DNA of 64,000 nt from Chloroflexota bacterium (GTDB taxonomy: Bacteria > Chloroflexota > Anaerolineae > UBA4142): positions 31,676 through 95,675 of the forward strand of contig JACRBM010000013.1 in assembly GCA_016219275.1 (NCBI GenBank), read 5' to 3'. How positions within the stretch are numbered: the stretch's first letter is position 1; the number at the start of each line of letters is the position of its first letter. Below, piece by piece: positions 42,571 through 51,387 of this stretch. A model generated the notes under the pieces. It had not been told where the DNA came from, made no database searches, and saw only the letters and a program-made list of their open reading frames with translations. Made by a program: the position numbers and the translations under genes.

Positions 42571-43569
42571 ATGTCCAACCCTGCTTCCAACAACTCGAAC
42601 CTGACGCGCGGCTATGTCATCGCGCTTGCGAGCGCGGCGGTCTTGTCACTGACCGCGATCTTTATCCGCCATCTCACCCAGACCTATCAGATTCCGGCGC
42701 TCGTGCTTGCCTTCTGGCGCGATAGTTTCGTCGCGCTCACCTTGTTGCCGGTGCTCGCGTTGAATCGCGCAATCACATTGCGAATCAACCGCCAGGATTT
42801 GATCTATCTCATCGCCTATGGATTTGTGCTGGCGATGTTCAATTCGCTGTGGACGCTCGCCGTTGCGCTGAACGGCGCGGCGGTTGCGACCGTGTTGGTC
42901 TATTGCTCGGCGGGGTTTACCGCGTTGCTGGGTTGGTGGTTGCTGAAGGAACGATTGGACTGGACGAAAGTCCTGGTCGTCATCATCAGTCTGATCGGTT
43001 GCGCGCTCGTCTCAGGTGCGTTAGACCCGGCGACGTGGCGCGCAAACGTGCTCGGTATTTTCACTGGCATCTTTTCCGGTCTGGGTTATGCCGGTTACAG
43101 TTTGCTGGGACGTTCGGCATCGCAACGCGGCTTGAATCCATGGACGACCTTGTTCTACACGTTTGGTTTTGCCGCACTGTTTTTGTTGTTGTTCAATTTG
43201 ATCCCCGGACAAATCATTCCTGGCACTGCATCCACTCTGCGCGATTTTTTCTGGCTGGGCAACGCGCTTGCCGGTTGGATAATCTTGTTCTTGCTCGCGG
43301 CAGGTCCGACGGTTTTTGGTTTTGGACTGTACAACGTCAGTCTGAGTTATCTACCGTCGAGCGTCGCAAATTTGGTTGTGACGTTGGAGCCGGCATTTAC
43401 CGCCGTGATCGCGTACGCGTTGTTGGGTGAGCGATTGACCGGCATACAGCTTGGCGGAAGTTTGATGATTCTTGGTGGTGTCGTGTTGCTGAGAATTTCG
43501 GAAGGGTGGGCGGCAAGCCAGACCCAACGCGAATTACAAGCGACGAACGGAAGCGTGCCAATGGATTGA
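42571..43569 (+). CDS. EamA/DMT-family transporter
   Basis: 332 residues with ten predicted membrane helices in two EamA repeats of five (about 15-150 and 160-310). Conserved spots include LAFWRDSFVALTLLP in the first half, and LEPAFTAVIAYALLGERLTGIQLGGSLMI-like sequence in the second (around 275-300). DMT transporters export or import amino acids, nucleotide sugars and other metabolites; the substrate cannot be read. It sits between dppC and dppD, 9 bases after dppC, so it is likely part of the operon. Confidence 0.88.
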   Translation: MSNPASNNSNLTRGYVIALASAAVLSLTAIFIRHLTQTYQIPALVLAFWRDSFVALTLLPVLALNRAITLRINRQDLIYLIAYGFVLAMFNSLWTLAVALNGAAVATVLVYCSAGFTALLGWWLLKERLDWTKVLVVIISLIGCALVSGALDPATWRANVLGIFTGIFSGLGYAGYSLLGRSASQRGLNPWTTLFYTFGFAALFLLLFNLIPGQIIPGTASTLRDFFWLGNALAGWIILFLLAAGPTVFGFGLYNVSLSYLPSSVANLVVTLEPAFTAVIAYALLGERLTGIQLGGSLMILGGVVLLRISEGWAASQTQRELQATNGSVPMD

Positions 43570-43591
43570 GCAAAGACAAATGTTATCCAAG

Positions 43592-43681
43592 ATGCGTGAT
43601 CTTCTCTATCTCAACATCAAAACGTTCGATGGCACGTCGCACATACACAAAGAAATCACCGAGGATGGGAGTTCCTCGTAG
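43592..43681 (+). pseudogene. Remnant of a duplicated dppD 5' end
   Basis: A 29-codon frame (ATG 43592, TAG 43679-43681) whose translation, MRDLLYLNIKTFDGTSHIHK, matches the start of DppD encoded at 44546 (IRDLYLDIKTFDGTSHVLN). DNA identity is high over about 55 bases. After that it diverges and stops directly before the methyltransferase ATG. This indicates that dppD once began here, or was partly duplicated, when the 0.8-kb methyltransferase segment entered. Confidence 0.75.
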
Positions 43682-44473
43682 ATGAAACAAACGGCTAAAG
43701 AGTTATACGCTCAACTTTATGATGTCAGGGTACCAGATTGGCAAGGGGCAGTGAATTTCTATCGTGAGTTAGTCGCCAATGTCAACTCCAAATACATTGA
43801 CGTGCTTGAAATTGCCTGCGGGACGGGTCGGATTGCCATACGCCTTGCACAGGATGGAGCCACCATTACTGGTCTTGATCTCTCACCAGAGTTGTTGGAA
43901 ATCGCGCGCGGAAAAAGTATCGGGGTCTCAAACATTTCCTGGGTACAGGGTGACATGCGGACATTTGAGATCGACAAGAAATTCGGGCTTGTAATAATAC
44001 CTGGGCACTCGTTCCAATTTATGCTTACACCCGATGACCAGGTAAAGTGTCTTGAAAATATCAAGCGGCATCTTCTAGCAGACGGAACTCTGGTGGTACA
44101 CCTTGATCATCAGGATGTAAGTTGGCTTGGGGAACTGGTCACGAAGAAAGAACCCGCCTTTGAAACTGGTCGTGAACTAATCCATCCAATCACCGGGCAG
44201 AAAATCCGCACTTTTTACTTGTGGACCTTTGAGCCATCCACACAAACTGCGGCTGTGACGTTAAGGTGGGAAGAGACAAGCGCAGATGGAAGTGTGATTG
44301 AGCGATGGGAGATGAACCCCATGCCATTGCATTGTGTGTTTCGATTTGAGATGGAGCATCTGCTAAAACGAGTTGGTTTTTCCATCGAGGCAGTCTATGG
44401 CGATTTTTTTAAGAGCGCACTAACCAAAGAGTCTGGGCAAATGATCTGGGTTGTAAGGAACAAGGCGGGCTAA
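43682..44473 (+). CDS. Class I SAM-dependent methyltransferase
   Basis: 263 residues. Motif I LEIACGTGRIAIRL (about 42-55), motif II acidic GLDLSPELL (about 64), motif III region VQGDMRTFEI (about 88) and LADGTLVVHLDHQD (about 131). The C-terminal half has a beta-rich cap (RTFYLWTFEPSTQ). The acceptor substrate is unknown. Codon use is clearly less GC-rich than in the flanking transporter genes and the gene splits the dpp order, which together with the dppD remnant before it points to recent insertion, perhaps by horizontal transfer. Confidence 0.85.
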   Translation: MKQTAKELYAQLYDVRVPDWQGAVNFYRELVANVNSKYIDVLEIACGTGRIAIRLAQDGATITGLDLSPELLEIARGKSIGVSNISWVQGDMRTFEIDKKFGLVIIPGHSFQFMLTPDDQVKCLENIKRHLLADGTLVVHLDHQDVSWLGELVTKKEPAFETGRELIHPITGQKIRTFYLWTFEPSTQTAAVTLRWEETSADGSVIERWEMNPMPLHCVFRFEMEHLLKRVGFSIEAVYGDFFKSALTKESGQMIWVVRNKAG

Positions 44474-44545
44474 CCATGCGCGCAACGGAGCCGCTAACGC
44501 AAACCGTAGAAAACACCTAGCGACTGGGCACGCTCGAAAGAACGA

Positions 44546-45568
44546 ATGACCACCCAACCACTTCTCGACATTCGCGATCTCTATCTCGACATCAAAACGT
44601 TCGACGGCACATCACATGTGCTCAACGGCGTCAACCTCACGCTGCGGCGCGGCGTCGTCATGGGCTTGGTCGGCGAGACCGGGTGCGGCAAGACGCTCAC
44701 CGGCTTGTCTATCTCGCGCCTTGTCGCCACGCCACCGGGCAATTATCCACGCGGGGAAATCTGGTTCGATGGGCAAAACGTGATGCGTCTCCCCGAATCG
44801 GAAATGCGGAAATTGCGCGGACGCCGCATCGCGATGATTTTCCAAGACCCGGCGACGAACCTCAACCCGGTTTTCAAAATCAGCGAGCAGATGATTGACG
44901 TCGCGCTGCACATCGTCGAGCAATCCGGCGACACGAGTTTGCTCGGCAAGTACGCTTCGGCAGGCGGACGCCGGCAAGCGGCGCGTACACGCGCGATTGA
45001 ATTGCTCGAACACGTTGGCATTGAAGACGCCGCGCGGCGCATTGATGGTTATCCGCACGAGTTCAGCGGAGGGATGCGGCAACGCGTGTTGATCGCGATG
45101 GCGCTCCTGGGTCAGCCGCAACTGCTCATCGCGGACGAGCCGACGACCGCGCTCGACGTGTCGGTGCAAGCGCAAATTCTGCGACTGTTCTACGGGCTGG
45201 TCAAAGAGTTTCACCTGAGCGTTTTGCTCATCACGCACAACCTGGGTGTTGTCGCGCAGTTGTGCGACGAGGTCGCGGTGATGTACGCCGGCAATATTGT
45301 CGAGAGCGGCACGGCGCGGCGCGTGTTCAAGCATCCGAGCCATCCGTACACGCAAGGACTGTTGCGCTCAATTCCAACGCCCCAGACTATGCGCGGTGAA
45401 CTCCTGGGTGTGCCGGGCAATATCCCAAATCTAATTCATCCGCCGCCGGGTTGTCGCTTTGAACCGCGCTGTCCGCACGCGATGCCCGTGTGCCGCACCG
45501 CGTTCCCGGCAACAACATCGCTTGAAACCGCTCATCAAGTCGCGTGCTATTTATATCCAAAAAAATAG
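44546..45568 (+). CDS. dppD: ABC transporter ATP-binding protein, DppD/OppD type
   Basis: 340 residues. Walker A GETGCGKTLTG (about 37-47), signature FSGGMRQRVLIAMAL (about 174), Walker B LLIADEPTTALD (about 193). The C-terminal oligopeptide-transporter extension is present: HPYTQGLLRSIP and the cysteine-rich CRFEPRCPHAMPVC (about 303-325), which in relatives binds an iron-sulfur cluster. The glycine-rich loop reads GETGCGKT instead of the common GESGSGKT. Works with DppF. Separated from dppC by the EamA and methyltransferase genes. Confidence 0.95.
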   Translation: MTTQPLLDIRDLYLDIKTFDGTSHVLNGVNLTLRRGVVMGLVGETGCGKTLTGLSISRLVATPPGNYPRGEIWFDGQNVMRLPESEMRKLRGRRIAMIFQDPATNLNPVFKISEQMIDVALHIVEQSGDTSLLGKYASAGGRRQAARTRAIELLEHVGIEDAARRIDGYPHEFSGGMRQRVLIAMALLGQPQLLIADEPTTALDVSVQAQILRLFYGLVKEFHLSVLLITHNLGVVAQLCDEVAVMYAGNIVESGTARRVFKHPSHPYTQGLLRSIPTPQTMRGELLGVPGNIPNLIHPPPGCRFEPRCPHAMPVCRTAFPATTSLETAHQVACYLYPKK

Positions 45569-45572
45569 TTTT

Positions 45573-45652
45573 ATCCGCGAACAACGCGAATCTTCGCGAA
45601 TCTTTTCTTGTTTTTTATTCGCGTTATTCGCGTTATTCGCGGACAAAAGAAA
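45573..45652. repeat. GCGAAT palindrome family, copy 1 (dppD/dppF junction)
   Basis: Left arm of TCCGCGAACAACGCGAATC type, centre T-rich, right arm of ATTCGCGTTATTCGCGGA type. The two arms are complementary over about 25 bases. It fills the junction and leaves no ribosome-binding site other than AAAGAAAA before the dppF ATG. Confidence 0.85.
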
Positions 45653-45655
45653 AAC

Positions 45656-46468
45656 ATGACCGTGTTACTTCAAGTTGAAAATCTCGGTAAACATTATCCT
45701 TTGCGCGGTGGAATGTTCACCCGCACCATCGGCACGATTAGAGCGGTGGACGGCGTGAATTTTTCGATTGCGGCAGGGAGCAGTTTCGGTCTCGTCGGCG
45801 AATCGGGGTCGGGCAAGAGCACGATTGCGCGCTGCCTCTTGCGTCTCGAAGAACCGTCGTTCGGTCAGGTGCGCTTTAACGGCGTGGACATTTTGCGCTT
45901 GCCGCCGGAAGAAATGCGCCGCCGCCGCGCCGAAATGCAAATCGTCTTTCAAGACCCGTACGCGTCGCTCAACCCGCGCCTCACCGTGCGCGACATTATC
46001 GCCGAGCCGCTCGTCATCCACACGAAACTGCGCGGCGAAGCCCTAACCACGCGCGTCGTCGAACTGCTCGAACTCGTAAACCTGAGCCGCCAGTACTTGT
46101 ATCGCTTTCCGCACGAATTTTCCGGCGGGCAGCGCCAACGCATCGGCATTGCGCGCGCGCTCGCGTTGCACCCGCGCCTCGTCATTCTCGACGAGCCAAC
46201 CTCCGCGCTCGACGTATCGGTGCAAGCGCAGATTTTGAATTTGCTCGACGATTTGCAAAAGCGATTAAAATTGACATACCTCTTTATATCGCACGACCTC
46301 GGGGTCATTCGTTACATTTGCGACCGCGTCGCGCTGATCTATCATGGCAAGATTGTCGAAGAGGGCGACACGGAGCGGATTTTCACCGCGCCGCGCGAAC
46401 CGTACACGCGAAATCTCCTCGCCGCGATGCCGATCCCCGACCCAGACGTGTCGCCATTTCGGAATTGA
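45656..46468 (+). CDS. dppF: ABC transporter ATP-binding protein, DppF/OppF type
   Basis: 270 residues from ATG 45656 (MTVLLQVENLGKHYPLRGG). Walker A GESGSGKSTIAR (about 44-55), Q-loop IVFQDPYASLNPR (about 92), signature FSGGQRQRIGIARAL (about 145) and Walker B LVILDEPTSALD (about 164). The C-terminus is shorter than in classic OppF and lacks the cysteine-rich segment carried by DppD. An upstream in-frame extension to 45608 is encoded by the palindromic repeat and is unlikely to be translated. Confidence 0.94.
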   Translation: MTVLLQVENLGKHYPLRGGMFTRTIGTIRAVDGVNFSIAAGSSFGLVGESGSGKSTIARCLLRLEEPSFGQVRFNGVDILRLPPEEMRRRRAEMQIVFQDPYASLNPRLTVRDIIAEPLVIHTKLRGEALTTRVVELLELVNLSRQYLYRFPHEFSGGQRQRIGIARALALHPRLVILDEPTSALDVSVQAQILNLLDDLQKRLKLTYLFISHDLGVIRYICDRVALIYHGKIVEEGDTERIFTAPREPYTRNLLAAMPIPDPDVSPFRN

Positions 46469-46520
46469 TTATCCGCGAATCTCGCGAATCTTCGCGAATA
46501 AAAAATATGGGATTCGCGAA
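46469..46520. repeat. GCGAAT repeat family, copy 2 (dppF/DUF1177 junction)
   Basis: Contains ATTATCCGCGAATCTCGCGA followed by further GCGAAT units. This is mostly one arm of the palindrome, so a partial copy. Confidence 0.75.
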
Positions 46521-46523
46521 TGA

Positions 46524-47450
46524 ATGAGGTTGAATGTGGCATTGAAACAAGTTTTGGAAATTTACGAACTGCTCGACAGCGCGCACGTGACCGGAACCCA
46601 GGTCGCTGATATATTGAAAGCGCGCGGCGCGGATGACGTCGTCGTCGAGCGCGTGACCGGCGAACAAGGTCACACCGATTTTATTTCGTGCGCGATTCGT
46701 GGCAACGGCAATGGTCCAACGCTCGGCATCCTGGGTCAGTTGGGCGGCATCGGCGCGCGCCCGGCGCAAATCGGTCTCGTGTCCGATGCGGATGGCGCGA
46801 TTGTCGCACTGAGCGCTGCGCTCAAACTTGCGGACCTGCGCCGAAATGGCGATGTTCTGCCCGGCGATGTACGCATCACAACACACATTTGTCCGCACGC
46901 ACCAACACAGCCGCACGCGCCGACGCCGTTCATGGGTTCGCCGGTCGGCATCCACACGATGATCGTGCGCCAAGTGCAGCCGGAAATGCAAGCGGTTCTT
47001 TCGGTGGACACGACGCGCGGCAATCGTATCATCAATCAGCGCGGCTTTGCAATTTCGCCGACGGTGAAAGAGGGATACATCTTGCGCGTGAGCGAGGATT
47101 TGCTCAACGTGATATCCTGGGTCACCGGCAAAATGCCGGTCGTCTTTCCGATCACGACCCAGGACATAACTCCGTACGGCAACGATATTTATCATCTCAA
47201 CAGCATCCTGCAACCCTCGACGGCGACGAGCGCGCCGGTCGTCGGAGTTGCGCTCACATCCGAGGTTCCCGTCCCAGGTCCCGCAACCGGCGCAAATCAC
47301 GTGTACGATGACGAAATGGCGACGCGGTTTTGCGTCGAGGTCGCCAAGCTGTTCACCGCGGGACGTTGCCAGTTTTACGATGCGGACGAGTGGCAGAAAA
47401 TCCAATCGCGCTACGGCTCGTTGATTTTTTTGCAAACTCTGCAACGGTAG
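46524..47450 (+). CDS. DUF1177-family protein
   Basis: 308 residues matching DUF1177: an N-terminal helix pair (LEIYELLDSAHVTG), GEQGHTDFISCAIRG (about 46-60), then the conserved block TTHICPHAPTQPHAPTPFMGSPV (about 115-137) with several histidines that could bind metal, and GANHVYDDEMATRFC (near 255). DUF1177 genes are regularly found with dpp-type transporters and hydantoinases; the reaction is unknown. The histidine block and amidohydrolase-like setting suggest a hydrolase (inference). It starts within the repeat tail; no clear ribosome-binding site. Confidence 0.85.
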   Translation: MRLNVALKQVLEIYELLDSAHVTGTQVADILKARGADDVVVERVTGEQGHTDFISCAIRGNGNGPTLGILGQLGGIGARPAQIGLVSDADGAIVALSAALKLADLRRNGDVLPGDVRITTHICPHAPTQPHAPTPFMGSPVGIHTMIVRQVQPEMQAVLSVDTTRGNRIINQRGFAISPTVKEGYILRVSEDLLNVISWVTGKMPVVFPITTQDITPYGNDIYHLNSILQPSTATSAPVVGVALTSEVPVPGPATGANHVYDDEMATRFCVEVAKLFTAGRCQFYDADEWQKIQSRYGSLIFLQTLQR

Positions 47451-47457
47451 ACAAGAA

Positions 47458-47531
47458 TTATCCGCGAATAACGCGAATCTTCGCGAATTTTTGATTTTTT
47501 ATTCGCGTTATTCGCGTTATTCGCGGATAAA
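47458..47531. repeat. GCGAAT palindrome family, copy 3 (DUF1177/hyuA junction)
   Basis: The most perfect copy: arms of TTATCCGCGAATAACGCGAA type (47458 on) and TTCGCGTTATTCGCGGATAA type (to 47531) with a T-rich centre. It would form a long hairpin in the mRNA. Confidence 0.88.
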
Positions 47532-47552
47532 TAATTCAGAGGATTACAGAGA

Positions 47553-49640
47553 ATGTCTAATGATAGCACACGACGTTATCGGCTAGGATTTGACATCGGT
47601 GGAACGTTCACCGATTTTGCTTTGCTCGATCAAGCGACCGGCGAACTCAAAGTGTGGAAGGAATTGACGACGCCGCACGACCCCGCGCAAGGCGTGATGA
47701 CTGGCTTACGCGGTTTGTTCGAGTACGCCGGGGTAAACGCCTCCCAGGTCGAAACTGCGATTCACGGCACGACGCTCGTCGCGAATACACTCATCGAACG
47801 CACCGGTGCGAAGGTCGCGCTGCTGACGACGAAAGGATTTCGTGACATTCTCGAGATTCGCAACGAGCAACGCTATGACATTTACGATTTGTTCCTGCAA
47901 TTCCCCGAACCACTCGTGCCGCGCTATTTGCGCTTTGGCGTCGCCGAACGCAGCGATCGCGATGGCAATGTCATGATCGAGCCAGACGAAAATGAACTGC
48001 GCGCGATTGGCGAGCGATTACGCGCCGAGCACGTACAAGCGATTGCGATTTCGTTCTTGCATGCCTTTCGCAATTCGCAAAACGAAGAGCGCGTTGCGCG
48101 ATTCATCGCGAGCGCGTTGCCCGGCGTGCCGCTGTCGTTGTCGTCCCAGGTTGCGCCGGAGATTCGCGAATACGAACGCACCTCGACGACGGTTGCGAAC
48201 GCGTACGTCCAGCCGCGCTTGCGCGATTATTTGAATCGGCTCGAAAAATTGTTACAGGACCAAGGTTATACCGGGCGACTGTATTTGATGCTCTCGTCGG
48301 GCGGAAGCACTTCAACGCGCACCGCATCCGATTTTCCGATTCGCCTCGTCGAGTCAGGTCCAGCCGCCGGCGCGATTGCCGCGTCACACTTTGGCCTGAC
48401 CGCGAATCGCCCGAACGTGATTTCGTTTGACATGGGCGGCACGACCGCAAAATTGTGTTTGATTCAAAACGGTCAGCCCGCGCTCGCGCGCGGCTTGGAA
48501 GTCGCGCGCGTGTCGCGTTTTCGCAAAGGCAGCGGCTTGCCGTTGCAATTTCCTTCGATTGACATGATCGAAATTGGCGCGGGCGGCGGCAGCATCGCGC
48601 ACCTGGATCGGCTGGGCTTGCTCAAGGTCGGTCCGCAAAGCGCGTCCGCCGACCCAGGTCCCGCGTGTTATGATCTCGGCGGCGACGCGCCAACGGTGAC
48701 CGATGCGAATTTGCTCCTGGGTTATCTCAATCCCGATTATTTTCTCGGCGGCAGAATGAAGTTGAACGTCGCCGCGGCAGAGCGCGCGATGGAACGCATC
48801 GCCAAGGCGCTAAACCTTTCGCCGGTCGAAGCCGCGTGGGGCATTCATTCGCTCGTCAACGAAAACATGGCGGCGGCGGCAAAGATTCACGTCATCGAGC
48901 AGGCGCAAGACCCGCGCAAGTTTGCCGTGCTCGCGTACGGCGGCGGCGGTCCGATCCACGGCGCGGGCGTCGCGCGCATTTTGAACGCACCCGAAGTGAT
49001 TTGTCCGCCTTCTGCCGGTGTTGTATCTGCCGTCGGTCTGCTCATCGCACCGCTGTCGTTCGAATTGGTGCAATCGTTCCCGACGCGGTGGGATCGCGTT
49101 GATCTGGCGCAAGTCGAACACATCCTCGGCGATTTGCAAAACAAGGGCGAAGCACTGCTCGCCGAAGCCGGCGTGCGCGAAGGCGTCACGGTCGAACGTA
49201 GTGCAGATGGGCGATTCGTCGGACAATTGCACGAGTTGACGGTGCCGCTCCCGCACGAATCACTAGGCGATGAACACAGGACCCAGGTCAGCGAAAGATT
49301 CATGCGCCTGTACGAACAACGGTACGGTCACTTGCCGCAAATCCGGTCGCTCGAATTTTTGAGTTGGCGCATCACCGTATCCGGTCCACGTCCGCCGATG
49401 CAAACCTGGGTCGCGTCGCGTGCTGGCGATGCGACGGCGGCACAACGCGGCGAACGGCGCGCGTACTTTGGCAAAGCTGGGTTCGTCGCGACGCCAGTGT
49501 ACGATCGTTACAAAATGATCCCAGGAATGCAATTCACGGGTCCCGCGATCGTCGAAGAGCGCGAGTCCACGGCGATTGTTCCGCCGGACATGGAGTTGAC
49601 CGTGGATGAAAAACTGAACTTGATCATCAAGGCGAAATAA
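47553..49640 (+). CDS. hyuA: Hydantoinase/oxoprolinase subunit A
   Basis: 695 residues. The ATPase-type DIGGTFTDFAL motif is at 14-24, HGTTLVANTLIERTGAK at about 73-89, then the second phosphate loop VISFDMGGTTAKLCL (about 290-304) and GAGGGSIAHLD (about 335), and ADPGPACYDLGGDAPTVTDANLLLG (about 365-389). Subunit A with subunit B cleaves 5-membered cyclic amides (N-methylhydantoin, 5-oxoproline) in an ATP-dependent way in characterised relatives. The exact ring is not determined by sequence. AGAGGA lies 9 bases before the ATG. Forms an operon with DUF1177 and hyuB. Confidence 0.93.
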   Translation: MSNDSTRRYRLGFDIGGTFTDFALLDQATGELKVWKELTTPHDPAQGVMTGLRGLFEYAGVNASQVETAIHGTTLVANTLIERTGAKVALLTTKGFRDILEIRNEQRYDIYDLFLQFPEPLVPRYLRFGVAERSDRDGNVMIEPDENELRAIGERLRAEHVQAIAISFLHAFRNSQNEERVARFIASALPGVPLSLSSQVAPEIREYERTSTTVANAYVQPRLRDYLNRLEKLLQDQGYTGRLYLMLSSGGSTSTRTASDFPIRLVESGPAAGAIAASHFGLTANRPNVISFDMGGTTAKLCLIQNGQPALARGLEVARVSRFRKGSGLPLQFPSIDMIEIGAGGGSIAHLDRLGLLKVGPQSASADPGPACYDLGGDAPTVTDANLLLGYLNPDYFLGGRMKLNVAAAERAMERIAKALNLSPVEAAWGIHSLVNENMAAAAKIHVIEQAQDPRKFAVLAYGGGGPIHGAGVARILNAPEVICPPSAGVVSAVGLLIAPLSFELVQSFPTRWDRVDLAQVEHILGDLQNKGEALLAEAGVREGVTVERSADGRFVGQLHELTVPLPHESLGDEHRTQVSERFMRLYEQRYGHLPQIRSLEFLSWRITVSGPRPPMQTWVASRAGDATAAQRGERRAYFGKAGFVATPVYDRYKMIPGMQFTGPAIVEERESTAIVPPDMELTVDEKLNLIIKAK

Positions 49641-49716
49641 TTTATCCGCGAATCTCGCGAATAAACGCGAATAAACGAACAAAAAGATTCGCGAAGATTC
49701 GCGTTATTCGCGGATT
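49641..49716. repeat. GCGAAT palindrome family, copy 4 (hyuA/hyuB junction)
   Basis: Begins TTTATCCGCGAATCTCGCGA and ends GATTCGCGTTATTCGCGGAT; imperfect arms with an A-rich centre. Fills nearly the whole 90-base junction. Confidence 0.85.
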
Positions 49717-49730
49717 AACTGAGGATAGTA

Positions 49731-51386
49731 ATGAGTTCTTTCGATTCACTCACACTTGAAATTTTATGGAGTCGCCTCATCTCGCTCGTAGACGAGATGG
49801 CGGTGACAATGTTGCGCACGTCGTTCTCGACAGTGATCGGCGCGGCAAATGATTTCGGTTGCGAATTGCTCGATAGTCGGGGGCGCGGTTTGGCGCACGC
49901 GACGCGCAGTATGCCGGTGTTCAATCAGACCTTGCCGCACGTCACAAAACATTTCATCGAAAAGTATGGCGAAGACGGCATTCGTCCCGGCGACATTTAC
50001 ATCACGAACGATCCGTGGCTGTGCGCCGGACATCAACCGGACATCGCCGTGATTTTGCCGTTTTTCCGCAACGGCAAGCGCGTCGGTTTTGCCGGCAGCA
50101 TTGGGCACATGGCAGACATTGGCGGCGCGCTCGATTCGAACGCGGTGCATGAAGTGTACGAAGAAGGATTGTTCATTCCGCCGACACGTTTGTATGCCGA
50201 GGGCAAACTCGTTGATGCGGTACTCGATTTTGTGCGCGCGAATGTGCGCGTGCCGGATATGGTGATCGGCGACATTCACGCGCAAGTCAGCGCGGCGCAA
50301 GTTGGCGCGGCAAGAGCGTTGGCGCTGCTCGACGAATACAACCTGGATGGACTCGATGGCATCGCGGATGAAATTCACGCGCGTTCCGAAGCGGCGATGC
50401 GCGACGCGATTCGCGCGGTGCCGGATGGGACGTACACGTGCGCGCTCACGTTCGACGAACTCGATGGTCCTCTGCCGTTGCAGGTCGCGGTTAAAGTTAA
50501 CGGCGATGAAATCACAGTGGATTACACCGGCTCTGCGCCGCAACATCCGCGCGGTGGAATCAATTGCACGCTGACGTATACGCTCGCGCACACGGCGTAC
50601 TCGCTCAAGTGCGCGCTGTTGCCGGAGGTGCCGAGCAACTCGGGATGCTACCAGCCGATCCGCGTCATCGCGCCGGCAGGCAGCGTGCTCAACTGCAAGC
50701 CGCCGTCGTCAGTGACGAATCGCACGCGCACCGGTTGGTACATCGCGCCGCTGATTTTTGGCGCGCTGTCACGCGTGATCCCTGATCGCGTGATGGCATC
50801 GGGTGGATTGATGACCGGCTACAAAGTGTACGGCATCGCGCAAGACGACTCGACGTTCAACGCGTGGTTGTTCAACTCGGGTGGGCTGGGCGGCAACGCG
50901 CACGGCGATGGCGCGTCGGCGACGATCTTTCCGAGCAGTGCATCGAATGTCCCGGTCGAATTGTTCGAGGTCGCCGTGCCGGTGCTGGTGCACGAAAAAG
51001 AACTCGTGCCGGATTCCGGCGGCGCAGGGAAACATCGCGGCGGATTGGGACAACGCGTCACGATTTCGCGTCTGGTAAATTACGTCGGAAAACTTTTTGT
51101 GATGTTGTGGCCCCATCGCCAAGTCGTGCCGCCCGAAGGATTGGTGGGCGGCGCGCCGGGGAAACGGACACGCATCGTGTGGAACCGCAAAGAATTGTCA
51201 CGCGAAGAAATCACGTCGAACACCGGTGTGATTGCTCTCGACGATGCGCACGAAATGGTCAGCATCGAAACAGCGGGCGGCGGTGGGTTTGGTTCGCCCG
51301 GCGAACGCGCACGCGAATTAATCGAACGCGATGCGCGCGATGAGTTGGTCACGCGCGTGTTGGCAAACGAAGAGTACGGCGCTTAG
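49731..51386 (+). CDS. hyuB: Hydantoinase/oxoprolinase subunit B
   Basis: 551 residues, the usual length of the B subunit. Conserved blocks: LTLEILWSRLISLVDEMA (about 8-25), DIYITNDPWLCAGHQPDIAV (about 92-111) with its Asp and His candidates for metal binding, GSIGHMADIGG (about 121-131), VDYTGSAPQHPRGGINCT (about 263-280), and the Gly-rich end AGGGGFGSPGER. It acts with HyuA. AGGA lies about 8 bases before the ATG. It converges on the PaaK-like gene with one base between the stop codons and no terminator. Confidence 0.93.
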   Translation: MSSFDSLTLEILWSRLISLVDEMAVTMLRTSFSTVIGAANDFGCELLDSRGRGLAHATRSMPVFNQTLPHVTKHFIEKYGEDGIRPGDIYITNDPWLCAGHQPDIAVILPFFRNGKRVGFAGSIGHMADIGGALDSNAVHEVYEEGLFIPPTRLYAEGKLVDAVLDFVRANVRVPDMVIGDIHAQVSAAQVGAARALALLDEYNLDGLDGIADEIHARSEAAMRDAIRAVPDGTYTCALTFDELDGPLPLQVAVKVNGDEITVDYTGSAPQHPRGGINCTLTYTLAHTAYSLKCALLPEVPSNSGCYQPIRVIAPAGSVLNCKPPSSVTNRTRTGWYIAPLIFGALSRVIPDRVMASGGLMTGYKVYGIAQDDSTFNAWLFNSGGLGGNAHGDGASATIFPSSASNVPVELFEVAVPVLVHEKELVPDSGGAGKHRGGLGQRVTISRLVNYVGKLFVMLWPHRQVVPPEGLVGGAPGKRTRIVWNRKELSREEITSNTGVIALDDAHEMVSIETAGGGGFGSPGERARELIERDARDELVTRVLANEEYGA

Positions 51387-51387
51387 A

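Noticed and set aside
45573..49716. Repeated GCGAAT palindromes as a CRISPR array
   Set aside because: The copies are separated by whole genes, not by uniform spacers, and no cas genes are present.
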